A DNA stretch of 38,630 bases from Paracoccaceae bacterium. Lineage in GTDB: Bacteria; Pseudomonadota; Alphaproteobacteria; Rhodobacterales; Rhodobacteraceae. Each line of letters begins with the position of its first letter. Within the stretch, counting starts at the first letter, position 1. The stretch spans positions 1 through 38,630 of the forward strand of contig JABSSD010000090.1 in the NCBI GenBank assembly GCA_013214575.1, written 5' to 3'. Under the pieces are notes generated by a model, which searched no databases, was not told where the DNA came from, and saw only the letters and a list, made by a program, of their open reading frames with translations. Positions 23,171-30,471 of this stretch are shown in pieces. A program made the position numbers and the translations under genes.

Positions 23171-24811
23171 CTAACCTGCGTCGCCCAGATTGAAGTGTTC
23201 GCGCATTGACAGATGGGTGTCCCACTCACCGCTCTGGGTGTAGTTTCCGACCCATTCCGCCTCATCGTGACCAATGATTTCCCCGGCATCAGAGCGGGTC
23301 AAAATGGCCTGGGCCTGTGCGAACCGCTGGTCTGGATTGCTTGAGGGGCGGAAGTGATCCGGGCTGTCCTGAAGATCAGGCGTAGTGTCCGGTTGTTTGT
23401 GCATGGTCAGGATCAACGCTTCGCGCTCAGCATCCAGTTCCACGTCCTGCACCGTTTCGTACCGGGGCCGAACAACGGGCATGGTTTTGCGTTTGCCAAA
23501 GTCATAGGAAACCACCTTGGCGGAAACCTGCTGCGGTTCGGGCGTATCCGTGGTCATATCTGCAGCGATCTCTTCAATCGTCAGGGGGCGGTGGGCTTTG
23601 AGAAGCGCCTTTTCAGCCCGCTTGATGCCCGCTTTGCGCTTGGCCTCATGGCGGGCGCCAACCAGGTCAAAGAAGCCAACTTTCTGGCGGCAATCTGCAA
23701 AGCCCAAAAATACGCCGTCGGTGTCATAAATATAAACGCCGGTATGCAAATTTTCGGGGTCAAATCGGGCCACAACCCTTTGATCGGCGCGCTGGCTCAT
23801 CCACGCGGAATGATATTCATTGCCGTAGAGTTTGAGGGTGCCATTCTTCTTGTGCAGTTTGCCGATTTGCTGACCCATCATCCACAGGCGGCGTTGCTCC
23901 TCGGTTGCTTTACGGATGGGGGCGACAGCGTAGCTTTCTGCAAAAGTCTCGTCGAAACTACGCCCTTTGGCCGTCGGCGACAGACGCCCCTGACGGGCAT
24001 TATGTTCAGCCACGCCTTCGGTCAAAACTTCGATAAACTCGTCCAATGGAATGGCGCGGTTGCCGTAATTCTCGGGCTTGGCATCAGGGCGGTTGCCCAC
24101 ATATGCCCCGTGAAACCTTGGGTGTTTTGCAATGTCGCTGGCGAAATCTCGAAACGCCCGCTCAACCGGTTTGGCCTGCCCATGTGCGGGCGTTGCCCAA
24201 TGCACCTGAATGCCCATCAAAGGCAAAACCCCCAGTGGATCATCGTCGAGGACTTTGAAGCGGAACCGGGTTTTGGTGCCCGCAGTCAGCCATTTGTTGG
24301 CAAACTCATGGCCATTATCAAACAGGCAGTGTTTTGGGATGCCCCAGGTTTCGACCATCTCGCCAAAGGCAGCCATGACCATGACTTTGTTGGGATCATT
24401 ATCGACACGCCAGGAAAGGATCTTGCCCGAATACAGGTCCTGAAACCCGACGATTTGCGGGCGGATAACCCGGCCGTCCAGCCAGCGCACAAAGACGTCT
24501 ATCTTGTGACAATCGGCATTCACCCCCTCTAGCGCGCTCAATGTTGAGCGGTCGCGGATCTGCGATGGAAAGCAACGCATCAGGCCAGAAACACCTTCAC
24601 GGGCAAAGACCCGCGTTACGCGTGGCACTTCGTCTTCAAGGCGGCGTTTAGCGGTTAGCCGTCCTTTACCTTGCGGACTAACAACGGCTGCAAGATGCTC
24701 CCAACCTCCTGGATAGAGGACACGATACTGGCGACCGCCGTCGGCGATGCGGTGCGAAGGCGCGCTTCTACCTGGATCACTGAAACGGGAAGCGTGTCGA
24801 TTTTCTGCCAA
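23171..24811 (-). pseudogene. MuA-like DDE transposase, N-terminally truncated
   Basis: The open frame allows up to 546 aa, but homology to MuA starts only near residue 50 (LTAKRRLEDEVPRVTRVFAR). The catalytic core is intact: D100 in VNADCHKIDVFVRW, D165 in FDNGHEFANKW and E217 in AHGQAKPVERAF, with spacing close to MuA D269/D336/E392. The C-terminal Mu beta-barrel and MuB-contact region follow. About 170 N-terminal residues of a full MuA, including the end-binding and enhancer-binding HTH domains, are missing. The first 50 codons are the wrong frame of a ParB-like gene, so an upstream deletion joined the two. Any product could not recognise phage ends normally. The initiation codon is uncertain. 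Confidence 0.8.
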
Positions 24812-24825
24812 TTTGGGGCGCGCAT
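24655..24825 (-). pseudogene. ParB-like N-terminal domain, truncated at the MuA fusion
   Basis: From an ATG at 24825, preceded by GGAG, the frame reads MRAPNWQKIDTLPVSVIQVE, then RLRTASPTAVASIVSSIQEV and GSILQPLLVRKVKDG before a TAA at 24655. This is the beginning of a ParB/Srx-type domain (the strand-helix SPTAVASIVSSIQEVG and VRKVKDG); the GxxR-containing remainder is absent. ParB-like genes precede MuA in several Rhodobacteraceae Mu-like phages. The 56-aa stub shares its nucleotides, in another frame, with the start of the MuA open frame, which places a deletion junction near 24658. Confidence 0.65.
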
Positions 24826-24890
24826 GGGGGGATACTCCTGTTCTGATTTACTGTGATTAGCGGGCAATTAGGTCGGGGCGGGCTTCACAT

Positions 24891-25196
24891 TCATCTCAAA
24901 ATTTCCGCTAAAAATAGGCATCCGAAAAGGATGATGAAGAGGCTCAAGGCCGCGATGACTTCGCCTGCCCAAAACAGGAGGGCAGCCAGGCGAGGGCGCT
25001 TGGAATGCCCCCGGACTACATCCCGAAATCGAGACGGACCGGGGGCGGATGCCGTGAGTGGTGGCATGGGTGTAAAAGACTCCGGGGTGAGTGGGAGCAT
25101 CCCCCGATGCACACCCTCCCCGGAGCAGGTGCCCGAAGCGCGGCTTGCGGCCGTCAGAGGCTTCGGGTGGCGGTTATGACGGGCGAGGGCACTCAT
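24891..25196 (-). CDS. Small early phage protein with C-terminal membrane helix
   Basis: A 101-aa protein: a basic, Pro/Ser-rich cytoplasmic part followed by one membrane helix at about 72-96 (LLFWAGEVIAALSLFIILFG, then CLFLAEIL). Short tail-anchored proteins of this design occur in the early region of related Mu-like phages; the role is unknown, superinfection exclusion being one guess. The ATG at 25196 overlaps the previous stop in ATGA, which supports this start over an ATG 48 nt upstream. Confidence 0.65.
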   Translation of the reverse strand: MSALARHNRHPKPLTAASRASGTCSGEGVHRGMLPLTPESFTPMPPLTASAPGPSRFRDVVRGHSKRPRLAALLFWAGEVIAALSLFIILFGCLFLAEILR

Positions 25197-25447
25197 GCGG
25201 CGTCCTCGCTGGGGGTGCTCGGACGGGTAATGTCTGAGGGCCATTCAAGGTCGATTGGCCAGTTTTCATGGAACCATTTCATACATTTTTCATGGGTTTT
25301 AACTGTGCATGATGCTCCGGCATTAAGGTTGTTTAGGAATTTTCCATTTCCGCGGAGAAGGAAGGATACGCGCCAGTGAGACACATTTTTGTGCCCTGCA
25401 AAGGCCTCTCCGAGGCGGGTGATTTGAAGTGTGCTCGTTTTTGTCAT
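25193..25447 (-). CDS. First early gene of the prophage, unknown function
   Basis: An 84-aa acidic to neutral protein (MTKTSTLQITRLGEAFAGHK, then NVSHWRVSFLLRGNGKFLNN and a Trp-rich KCMKWFHENWPIDLEWP end). It occupies the position of the Mu ner gene, immediately after the early promoter and divergent from the repressor, but shows no obvious HTH. Similar short proteins exist in related phages. The start is ATG 25447; it is the first gene controlled by the operator region at 25463-25520. Confidence 0.65.
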   Translation of the reverse strand: MTKTSTLQITRLGEAFAGHKNVSHWRVSFLLRGNGKFLNNLNAGASCTVKTHEKCMKWFHENWPIDLEWPSDITRPSTPSEDAA

Positions 25448-25462
25448 GAGACCATATAAGGC

Positions 25463-25520
25463 AAATAAATCTTACATGGTCAAGATTTATGTGTCTTACT
25501 GGTCGTTACAAGATTTATTT
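25463..25520. promoter_or_regulatory. Operator array between early operon and repressor
   Basis: Three related sites occur in the divergent promoter region: aaataaatctt (25463-25473), caagatttat (25481-25490) and caagatttattt (25509-25520). The first is the exact reverse complement of aagatttattt in the third, so the outer pair form a long inverted repeat, with the second as a direct repeat of the third. This is the layout expected for CI-type repressor binding that silences the leftward early promoter and autoregulates the rightward repressor promoter. Confidence 0.65.
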
Positions 25521-25548
25521 ATCTGATTTTTTGAGGCATACAGGTTCA

Positions 25549-26682
25549 ATGTTAACCGCCGAACAAAGCAAAGTGATCAGTTCTGAACTGTCCGAATTGG
25601 TGAACCGCGCTCTTGAAGTGCAGGGTATTTCTGCGCGTGCAGTATCTATTGAAGTCGTTGGCCATGATGGTCTCATTCGAGATATCCGAGCGGGCAGAAT
25701 TCCTAGCTATGACCGAATAGTCACGTTGTTTGATTTCTTGGGAATCGATCTTCCAAGCAATAAGAAATTTGGCAGCATTAGTGACCCTGCCTCATTGAAC
25801 TCGTCTAAGAATCAAACGCTTCCTCATCACGGCATGGCGACCTGCAGCACGCAAGGCTGGGCGGATGACAACATCCAGCGGGAACCGATTTCGCGACCAA
25901 CCTGGGTGGCAGACGATTCTGCGTTCTGGGTCTCAACCACCGGCACTTCGATGGTGCAGGAGGGGATCAGGGCAGGGGACTTCTGTATCACCTCACCTGG
26001 TCGCGCTCCGCGTGTCGGGGATCGTGTCTGGATGAAAGAGGCGTCGTCGGACGGGCGCGTCGCAATCAAGAGATTGACGAGGTTGACCGCAGATCGCGCA
26101 TACTTACGTGGCTGGCTGCCACCTTTGAATGGTGTTCAAAACTCATTTGACGAAGAGCGTCCGTTGGCGGGTCTTGCCGCCATGCACCCGATCATTGGCG
26201 TTTATCGCGGGCAGTTCGGAAAAAAGGGTGTGGATGTCGAATATGTCCACGATCCGCGCAAAGGCAGTGATGCCCGGCAGGACGGGCTGGTGCCTGTTTC
26301 ACTGCTTGATGCGGGGCGGTCCGGTAAAGATTTTCCAGTGGCAATGGGATTTTCCGACGATTGGCTGTCGACCCATGGCCTCAAGTTTGACCAGGTGGCA
26401 CTGGTCGGAATGGCGGATGACCACATGTCGCCCGCAATCCCCAAGGGGGCGGTCACATTGGTGGATCTGGGCAAGCGCAAGATTGAGGGCAAGGGGATTT
26501 ATGCAATCCGCAAGGGCGGCAGCGTTCAGGTGCGCCGCCTCGAACTGATAGGTGAAACCCTATTGATCACCGGAGATAGCGACAATTCAGAATCTGTTTT
26601 GATCCCAAAACCCCAGCGAGGAACTGTCGAGATTTTAGGGCGCGTCGTGTGGTCAGGAAATTCTGTCTCAATTGAAAAGTAG
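25549..26682 (+). CDS. CI-like repressor with two S24/LexA-type domains
   Basis: A 377-aa protein from ATG 25549 (MLTAEQSKVI); a TTG-type start 60 nt upstream would read through the operator. Residues about 5-70 form an HTH-like N-terminal domain. Then come two S24 peptidase-like domains. The first (about 118-190) has S134 in GTSM and K174 in VAIKR, 40 residues apart as in LexA/CI self-cleaving repressors. The second (about 285-370) has the fold signature but His (H292 in DDHMSP) in place of Ser and Arg (VQVRR, 329-330) in place of Lys, so it should be catalytically dead. Expected role: maintain lysogeny and relieve it on RecA* activation. Confidence 0.85.
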   Translation: MLTAEQSKVISSELSELVNRALEVQGISARAVSIEVVGHDGLIRDIRAGRIPSYDRIVTLFDFLGIDLPSNKKFGSISDPASLNSSKNQTLPHHGMATCSTQGWADDNIQREPISRPTWVADDSAFWVSTTGTSMVQEGIRAGDFCITSPGRAPRVGDRVWMKEASSDGRVAIKRLTRLTADRAYLRGWLPPLNGVQNSFDEERPLAGLAAMHPIIGVYRGQFGKKGVDVEYVHDPRKGSDARQDGLVPVSLLDAGRSGKDFPVAMGFSDDWLSTHGLKFDQVALVGMADDHMSPAIPKGAVTLVDLGKRKIEGKGIYAIRKGGSVQVRRLELIGETLLITGDSDNSESVLIPKPQRGTVEILGRVVWSGNSVSIEK

Positions 26683-26851
26683 CAAACGAGCGGCCAATAA
26701 GGCGGGCAAGACGACGCTGACAAGGCCCGTTTGAGCGGTGATACTGCTCTGCAAAAGTGATCCGAACCGCAAAAATCGCTTTCAGGTTCCAGCGCTATGC
26801 CGTCCTCGCCTAAATCATCTATCCAATTGAAAAATATGGCATAACTGCTAT

Positions 26852-26890
26852 CTTGAAAGAGCGCCGCGAACTTTAATCGGCTCTTTCAAG
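26852..26890 (+). terminator. Hairpin downstream of the repressor
   Basis: A perfect 11-bp inverted repeat (cttgaaagagc / gctctttcaag) with a 17-nt loop, starting about 170 bp after the repressor stop. A short T-run (gctttttg) begins nine bases after the stem. It could terminate repressor transcription before the phage end or be a protein-binding site. No gene is visible in 26683-27116; the short open frame at 26946-27215 lacks a ribosome-binding site and homology. Confidence 0.4.
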
Positions 26891-27116
26891 TTCGGAGCTT
26901 TTTGTCCTTGCCAAATTCGTGCGTCGCCTTGGATGAAATCCCTGCATGGGCCATATTTTTAAGGGCTTAGCGTCGCTTTGCAAAGTTTGCAAACGTCCCA
27001 TTCCAAAATCGCCAGGATTGCCTTTGAAGCCTGTTTTAAGCCTTTATGAAAGACATTCGTGCGTGCGCTTCAAAATGGGTTCAAACTTCACGAAACCCCT
27101 ATTTTACATGATCCTA

Positions 27117-27222
27117 TCCGGGTTCTTCCGGGATCCTCCGGGCACTTCCGGTTACTGCAGGTATCTCTGTAGGACAACATCCGGGCTCTTCCGGTTACTG
27201 CTGGTATCTCTGTAGAACAACA
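27117..27222. repeat. 42-bp tandem repeats, probable transposase sites at the phage left end
   Basis: Two near-identical 42-bp units at 27138-27179 and 27181-27222 (43-bp period, three mismatches), each containing cttccggttactg, ggtatctctgtag and acaaca. A partial third copy, tccgggttcttccgg, is at 27117-27131. They lie beyond the repressor where Mu carries its L1-L3 MuA-binding sites, and just before the first host gene. Part or all may thus be the attL region. The exact phage/host junction, a CA followed by a 5-bp duplication, was not fixed. Confidence 0.65.
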
Positions 27223-27352
27223 ACAACAAACAGCCTGCGGGTTCGACCTGCGCCGTTGAAAGATTCCTGCAAAGATTAGGAAATAAACAGTTGTTCAATT
27301 CCCGCCCGCAGGCACTATAATATCTGCAATCAGATCAACTGGAGGTCCCGAG

Positions 27353-28498
27353 ATGGATTTTGCACCAACCGAGGAACAGATCGCCATTTTCGACATGGCC
27401 TTTGCATTTGGACAAGAGCAGATTGCCCCGCACGCCCAGCAATGGGAAGCTGAGGGGACCATGCCCAAGGCCTTGTGGCCGCAGATCGGAGAGCTGGGGT
27501 TTGGCGGGCTCTATGTTTCTGATGAATATGGTGGATCTGGTCTGTCGCGGCTGGATGCGACGCTGGTGTTCGAGGCCTTGGCGATGGCCTGCCCCGCCGT
27601 GGGGTCGTTCTTGTCGATCCACAATATGTGCGGTGGCATGATCGACAAGTTTGGCTCACAAGAGACCAAGCAGAAATGGCTGCCGGACCTGTGTTCGATG
27701 TCCAAGGTGTTCTCCTACTGTCTGACCGAACCGGGATCGGGATCTGACGCAGCGGCGCTGAGGACACGGGCTGAGAAAACCAGCACCGGCTATACCCTGA
27801 ACGGAACCAAGGCTTTCATTTCCGGCGGCGGCTATTCCGATGCCTATCTATGCATGGTGCGCAGTGGCGAGGATGGCCCCAAGGGGATCTCGGCCGTTAT
27901 GGTTGAGGCCGGCGCCGTTGGGCTGTCGTTTGGCGCGCTTGAGGCCAAGATGGGCTGGAAGGCGCAACCAACCACCCAGGTGCAATTTGATGATTGCAAA
28001 ATCCCAGCCGACAATCTGATCGGGGTTGAGGGGAAGGGGTTCTCTTATGCCATGGCGGGGTTGGATGGTGGAAGGCTGAACATCTCGGCCGGTGCCCTTG
28101 GTGGCGCCCAGCAGGCGCTGAACCTGACGTTGAAATATATGTCCGAACGCAAGGCATTTGGCAAAAGCATCGACCAGTTCCAGGGGTTGCAGTTCCGGCT
28201 GGCTGAATTTGAAACCAAATTGCAGGCCTCGCGGATCTTTTTGCGGCAGGCGGCCTGGAAGCTGGATACCGGCGCGCCGGATGCCAGCAAATTCTGCGCT
28301 ATGGCCAAGCTGATGGTCACCGACGTGGGTTTTGAGGTGGCCAATGGCTGTTTGCAGCTGCACGGTGGTTATGGCTATCTGGCGGATTATGGCGTCGAGA
28401 AAATCGTCCGTGATCTGCGGGTGCATCAGATCCTTGAGGGCACCAATGAAATCATGCGGGTGATCGTTGCGCGCCACCTGCTGGCCGAAAATCACTAG
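27353..28498 (+). CDS. Isobutyryl-CoA dehydrogenase-like acyl-CoA dehydrogenase
   Basis: A 381-aa FAD enzyme that oxidises a short branched acyl-CoA to the enoyl-CoA; its context points to isobutyryl-CoA to methacrylyl-CoA in valine breakdown. Acyl-CoA dehydrogenase features are the CLTEPGSGSDAAALRT loop (123-138), the FISGGGYSD stretch, RKAFGKSIDQFQ and the C-terminal HQILEGTNEIMR, with E362 the likely catalytic base. TGGAGG lies eight bases before the ATG. It heads a three-gene operon with gaps of 12 and 3 bp, and lies next to the probable prophage end, which may have altered its promoter. Confidence 0.9.
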   Translation: MDFAPTEEQIAIFDMAFAFGQEQIAPHAQQWEAEGTMPKALWPQIGELGFGGLYVSDEYGGSGLSRLDATLVFEALAMACPAVGSFLSIHNMCGGMIDKFGSQETKQKWLPDLCSMSKVFSYCLTEPGSGSDAAALRTRAEKTSTGYTLNGTKAFISGGGYSDAYLCMVRSGEDGPKGISAVMVEAGAVGLSFGALEAKMGWKAQPTTQVQFDDCKIPADNLIGVEGKGFSYAMAGLDGGRLNISAGALGGAQQALNLTLKYMSERKAFGKSIDQFQGLQFRLAEFETKLQASRIFLRQAAWKLDTGAPDASKFCAMAKLMVTDVGFEVANGCLQLHGGYGYLADYGVEKIVRDLRVHQILEGTNEIMRVIVARHLLAENH

Positions 28499-28510
28499 GG
28501 ACCCAAATAT

Positions 28511-29551
28511 ATGAGTGACATCAATATCCGCATCTCGGGCAAGGCGGGCCGTATTACCCTGACCAGACCTGAGGCTCTGAACGCGCTGACCTATGATATG
28601 TGCATGGCGATTGACGCCGCACTGGTGGCATGGGCCAGCGATGACCGGGTTCAGGTGGTTGTGCTGGATGCCGAGGGTGACAAGGCGTTCTGCGCCGGTG
28701 GCGACATTGCCGAAATGTATCGCACCGGCCGCAGTTGCGACTATGAATTTGGTCGCAAGTTCTGGCGCGACGAATACCGGATGAACGCCAGAATTTTTGA
28801 ATACAGCAAGCCGGTGGTCAGCTTTTTGCAGGGCTTTACCATGGGCGGCGGGGTTGGCATCGGCTGCCACGGCACCCAGCGCATTGTCGGCGAGAGCAGC
28901 CAGATTTCGATGCCAGAGGTGGCAATCGGCTTGGTGCCGGATGTGGGCGGCACCCTATTGCTGGCGCTGGCACCGGGACGGCTGGGCGAATACCTAGGCG
29001 TAACCAACAGCCGCATGGGCGCTGATGATGCGATCCTGGCGGGGTTTGCCGATCTTTACATAGCGCAGAGCGAATGGCCCGGATTGATCGCCGCATTGGA
29101 GGCTGAGGGGGATCCCATATGCCTGCAAGCGGCCTCTGGCACGCCTGAGCCCGGCAAGCTGCGCGACCTTTTGGGGGCTATTGATCGTCACTTTGGCGGA
29201 GAAACGCTGGGTGATATTCTGACTAGCCTGCGCGGGGAGGATAGCGATTTCGCCGCTGCCACGCTCAAATCCATGGGCCGCAATTCGCCGCTGTCGATGG
29301 CCTGTACGGTAGAAATGCTGCACCGGTTGCGGGGGTCTATGCTGACGCTGCGCCGGGCCTTGGAGATGGAGTATCGGTTTACCCATCGCGCCATGGAAAA
29401 TGCGAATTTTCTGGAAGGCATTCGAGCCCTGATCATCGACAAGGATCGTAATCCGCAGTGGAAATATGCGGATATGAACGTGCCCACCAGCGCCGTCAGC
29501 CAGATGCTGATGCCGCTGCGCGGCGATGCACTTACTTTTGAGGAGGAATAA
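28511..29551 (+). CDS. 3-hydroxyisobutyryl-CoA hydrolase (enoyl-CoA hydratase fold)
   Basis: A 346-aa crotonase-fold enzyme, longer than a simple enoyl-CoA hydratase and carrying the HIBCH signature: oxyanion-hole motif AFCAGGDI (59-66), FTMGGGVGIGCHGTQRI (109-125) and PEVAIGLVPDVGG (135-147), with E136 and D144 matching the hydrolase active site. It releases 3-hydroxyisobutyrate from its CoA ester, the valine-specific step. It lies between the dehydrogenase and mmsB; the gene for the intermediate hydration step is not in this cluster. Confidence 0.88.
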   Translation: MSDINIRISGKAGRITLTRPEALNALTYDMCMAIDAALVAWASDDRVQVVVLDAEGDKAFCAGGDIAEMYRTGRSCDYEFGRKFWRDEYRMNARIFEYSKPVVSFLQGFTMGGGVGIGCHGTQRIVGESSQISMPEVAIGLVPDVGGTLLLALAPGRLGEYLGVTNSRMGADDAILAGFADLYIAQSEWPGLIAALEAEGDPICLQAASGTPEPGKLRDLLGAIDRHFGGETLGDILTSLRGEDSDFAAATLKSMGRNSPLSMACTVEMLHRLRGSMLTLRRALEMEYRFTHRAMENANFLEGIRALIIDKDRNPQWKYADMNVPTSAVSQMLMPLRGDALTFEEE

Positions 29552-29554
29552 CCC

Positions 29555-30427
29555 ATGAAGATCGGATTTATTGGCCTAGGCAACATGGGCGGCCCGATGG
29601 CGGCCAATCTGGCCAAGGCGGGCCATCAGGTTACTGGCTTTGATATGGCAGATGTGGCGATTGACGGCGTCACGATGGTGGGCTCGGGGGCTGAGGCGGC
29701 GGCCGGGGCTGAGGTGGTGATCACCATGCTGCCCAACGGCCAGATCCTGCGGGCGGTGGCTGATCAGGTGATCCCGGTGATGGCTGCGGGCGCGGTTCTG
29801 GTGGATTGCTCGACGGTTGATGTCGATTCGGCCCGTGTGGTGGCCGGGCAGGCGGCAGATAACGGGCTGTTGTTTGTGGATGCGCCAGTGTCAGGCGGGG
29901 TTGGCGGCGCGGCCGGCGGCACCCTGACCTTTATGGCCGGCGGCAGTGCCGAGGCCTTTGCCAAGGCCGATCCGCTGTTCGGCGTGATGGGCCAGAAGGC
30001 GGTGCATTGTGGCGCGGCCGGGGCCGGTCAATCGGCCAAGATTTGCAACAATATGATCCTTGGCGTTACCATGCTCGCCACCTGCGAGGCCTTTGCGCTG
30101 GCCGATAAACTGGGGCTGGACCGCCAAAAGATGTTTGACGTGGTGTCGACCTCGTCCGGTTACAGCTGGAGCATGAACGCCTATTGTCCGGCACCCGGTG
30201 TTGGCCCGCGGTCGCCAGCGGATAACGGCTACCAGCCAGGGTTTGCGGCGGAGCTGATGCTGAAGGACCTGCGGCTGTCACAACAGGCGGCTGAGAGCGC
30301 CGATGCGGATACGCCGATGGGCCAGCTGGCACAGGCGCTTTATGCCCAGTTTGTGGAGAATGAGGACGGCCAGGGGAAGGATTTCTCGGCGATGTTGCCG
30401 CGGTTTGAGAAACGCAGCCGGAGCTAA
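29555..30427 (+). CDS. mmsB: 3-hydroxyisobutyrate dehydrogenase
   Basis: A 290-aa beta-hydroxyacid dehydrogenase oxidising 3-hydroxyisobutyrate to methylmalonate semialdehyde with NAD+. The N-terminal nucleotide motif GFIGLGNMGGPMAANLAKAG is at 4-23, the substrate loop DAPVSGGVGGA at 109-119 and the catalytic lysine K162 in GAGQSAKICNNMILG. AGGAGG precedes the start, and the gap to the hydrolase gene is only 3 bp. The partner mmsA (semialdehyde dehydrogenase) is not in the window. Confidence 0.93.
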   Translation: MKIGFIGLGNMGGPMAANLAKAGHQVTGFDMADVAIDGVTMVGSGAEAAAGAEVVITMLPNGQILRAVADQVIPVMAAGAVLVDCSTVDVDSARVVAGQAADNGLLFVDAPVSGGVGGAAGGTLTFMAGGSAEAFAKADPLFGVMGQKAVHCGAAGAGQSAKICNNMILGVTMLATCEAFALADKLGLDRQKMFDVVSTSSGYSWSMNAYCPAPGVGPRSPADNGYQPGFAAELMLKDLRLSQQAAESADADTPMGQLAQALYAQFVENEDGQGKDFSAMLPRFEKRSRS

Positions 30428-30438
30428 ATCATATTGGG

Positions 30439-30465
30439 CAGCCCGGCGACAGATGCGCCGGGCTG
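30439..30465. terminator. Hairpin between convergent mmsB and ornithine cyclodeaminase genes
   Basis: Perfect 10-bp stem (cagcccggcg / cgccgggctg) with a 7-nt loop, in the 44-bp gap between two convergent stops. GC-rich and well placed to serve both strands, although neither side has a strong T-run. Confidence 0.65.
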
Positions 30466-30471
30466 TGGTAT

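Larger units (their letters stand above)
1..27230 (-). mobile_element. Mu-like transposable prophage, partial and probably defective
   Basis: A continuous Mu-type gene order runs right to left: repressor, early genes, MuA-like and MuB-like transposition genes, DUF3164, GemA, a late-activator-like gene, lysis, gp26/27/28, gp29 portal, gpF, gpG and gpI. The coordinates are approximate. The right boundary (the phage left end) lies somewhere between the repressor stop at 26682 and the host gene at 27353, and is placed after the tandem repeats at 27117-27222. The other phage end, the major capsid gene and the tail genes are outside the window or lost. Cargo blocks interrupt the phage at about 1.95-4.58 kb and 11.6-18.85 kb. 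Truncation of MuA, a frameshift in the activator and truncation of the cement gene suggest it cannot form phage. The TG/CA ends and the 5-bp target duplication could not be fixed. Confidence 0.85.

Noticed and set aside
23354-24532. A 392-codon open frame on the + strand opposite the transposase
   Set aside because: It is antisense to a clear MuA core and has no recognisable domain. Long antisense frames are common in GC-rich DNA. The same reasoning applies to + strand frames at 7747-8607 and 6488-7303, and to the - strand frame at 27848-28870 opposite the dehydrogenase.
26946-27215. An 89-codon + strand frame at the prophage end
   Set aside because: It runs into the tandem repeats, has no homology and no good ribosome-binding site.
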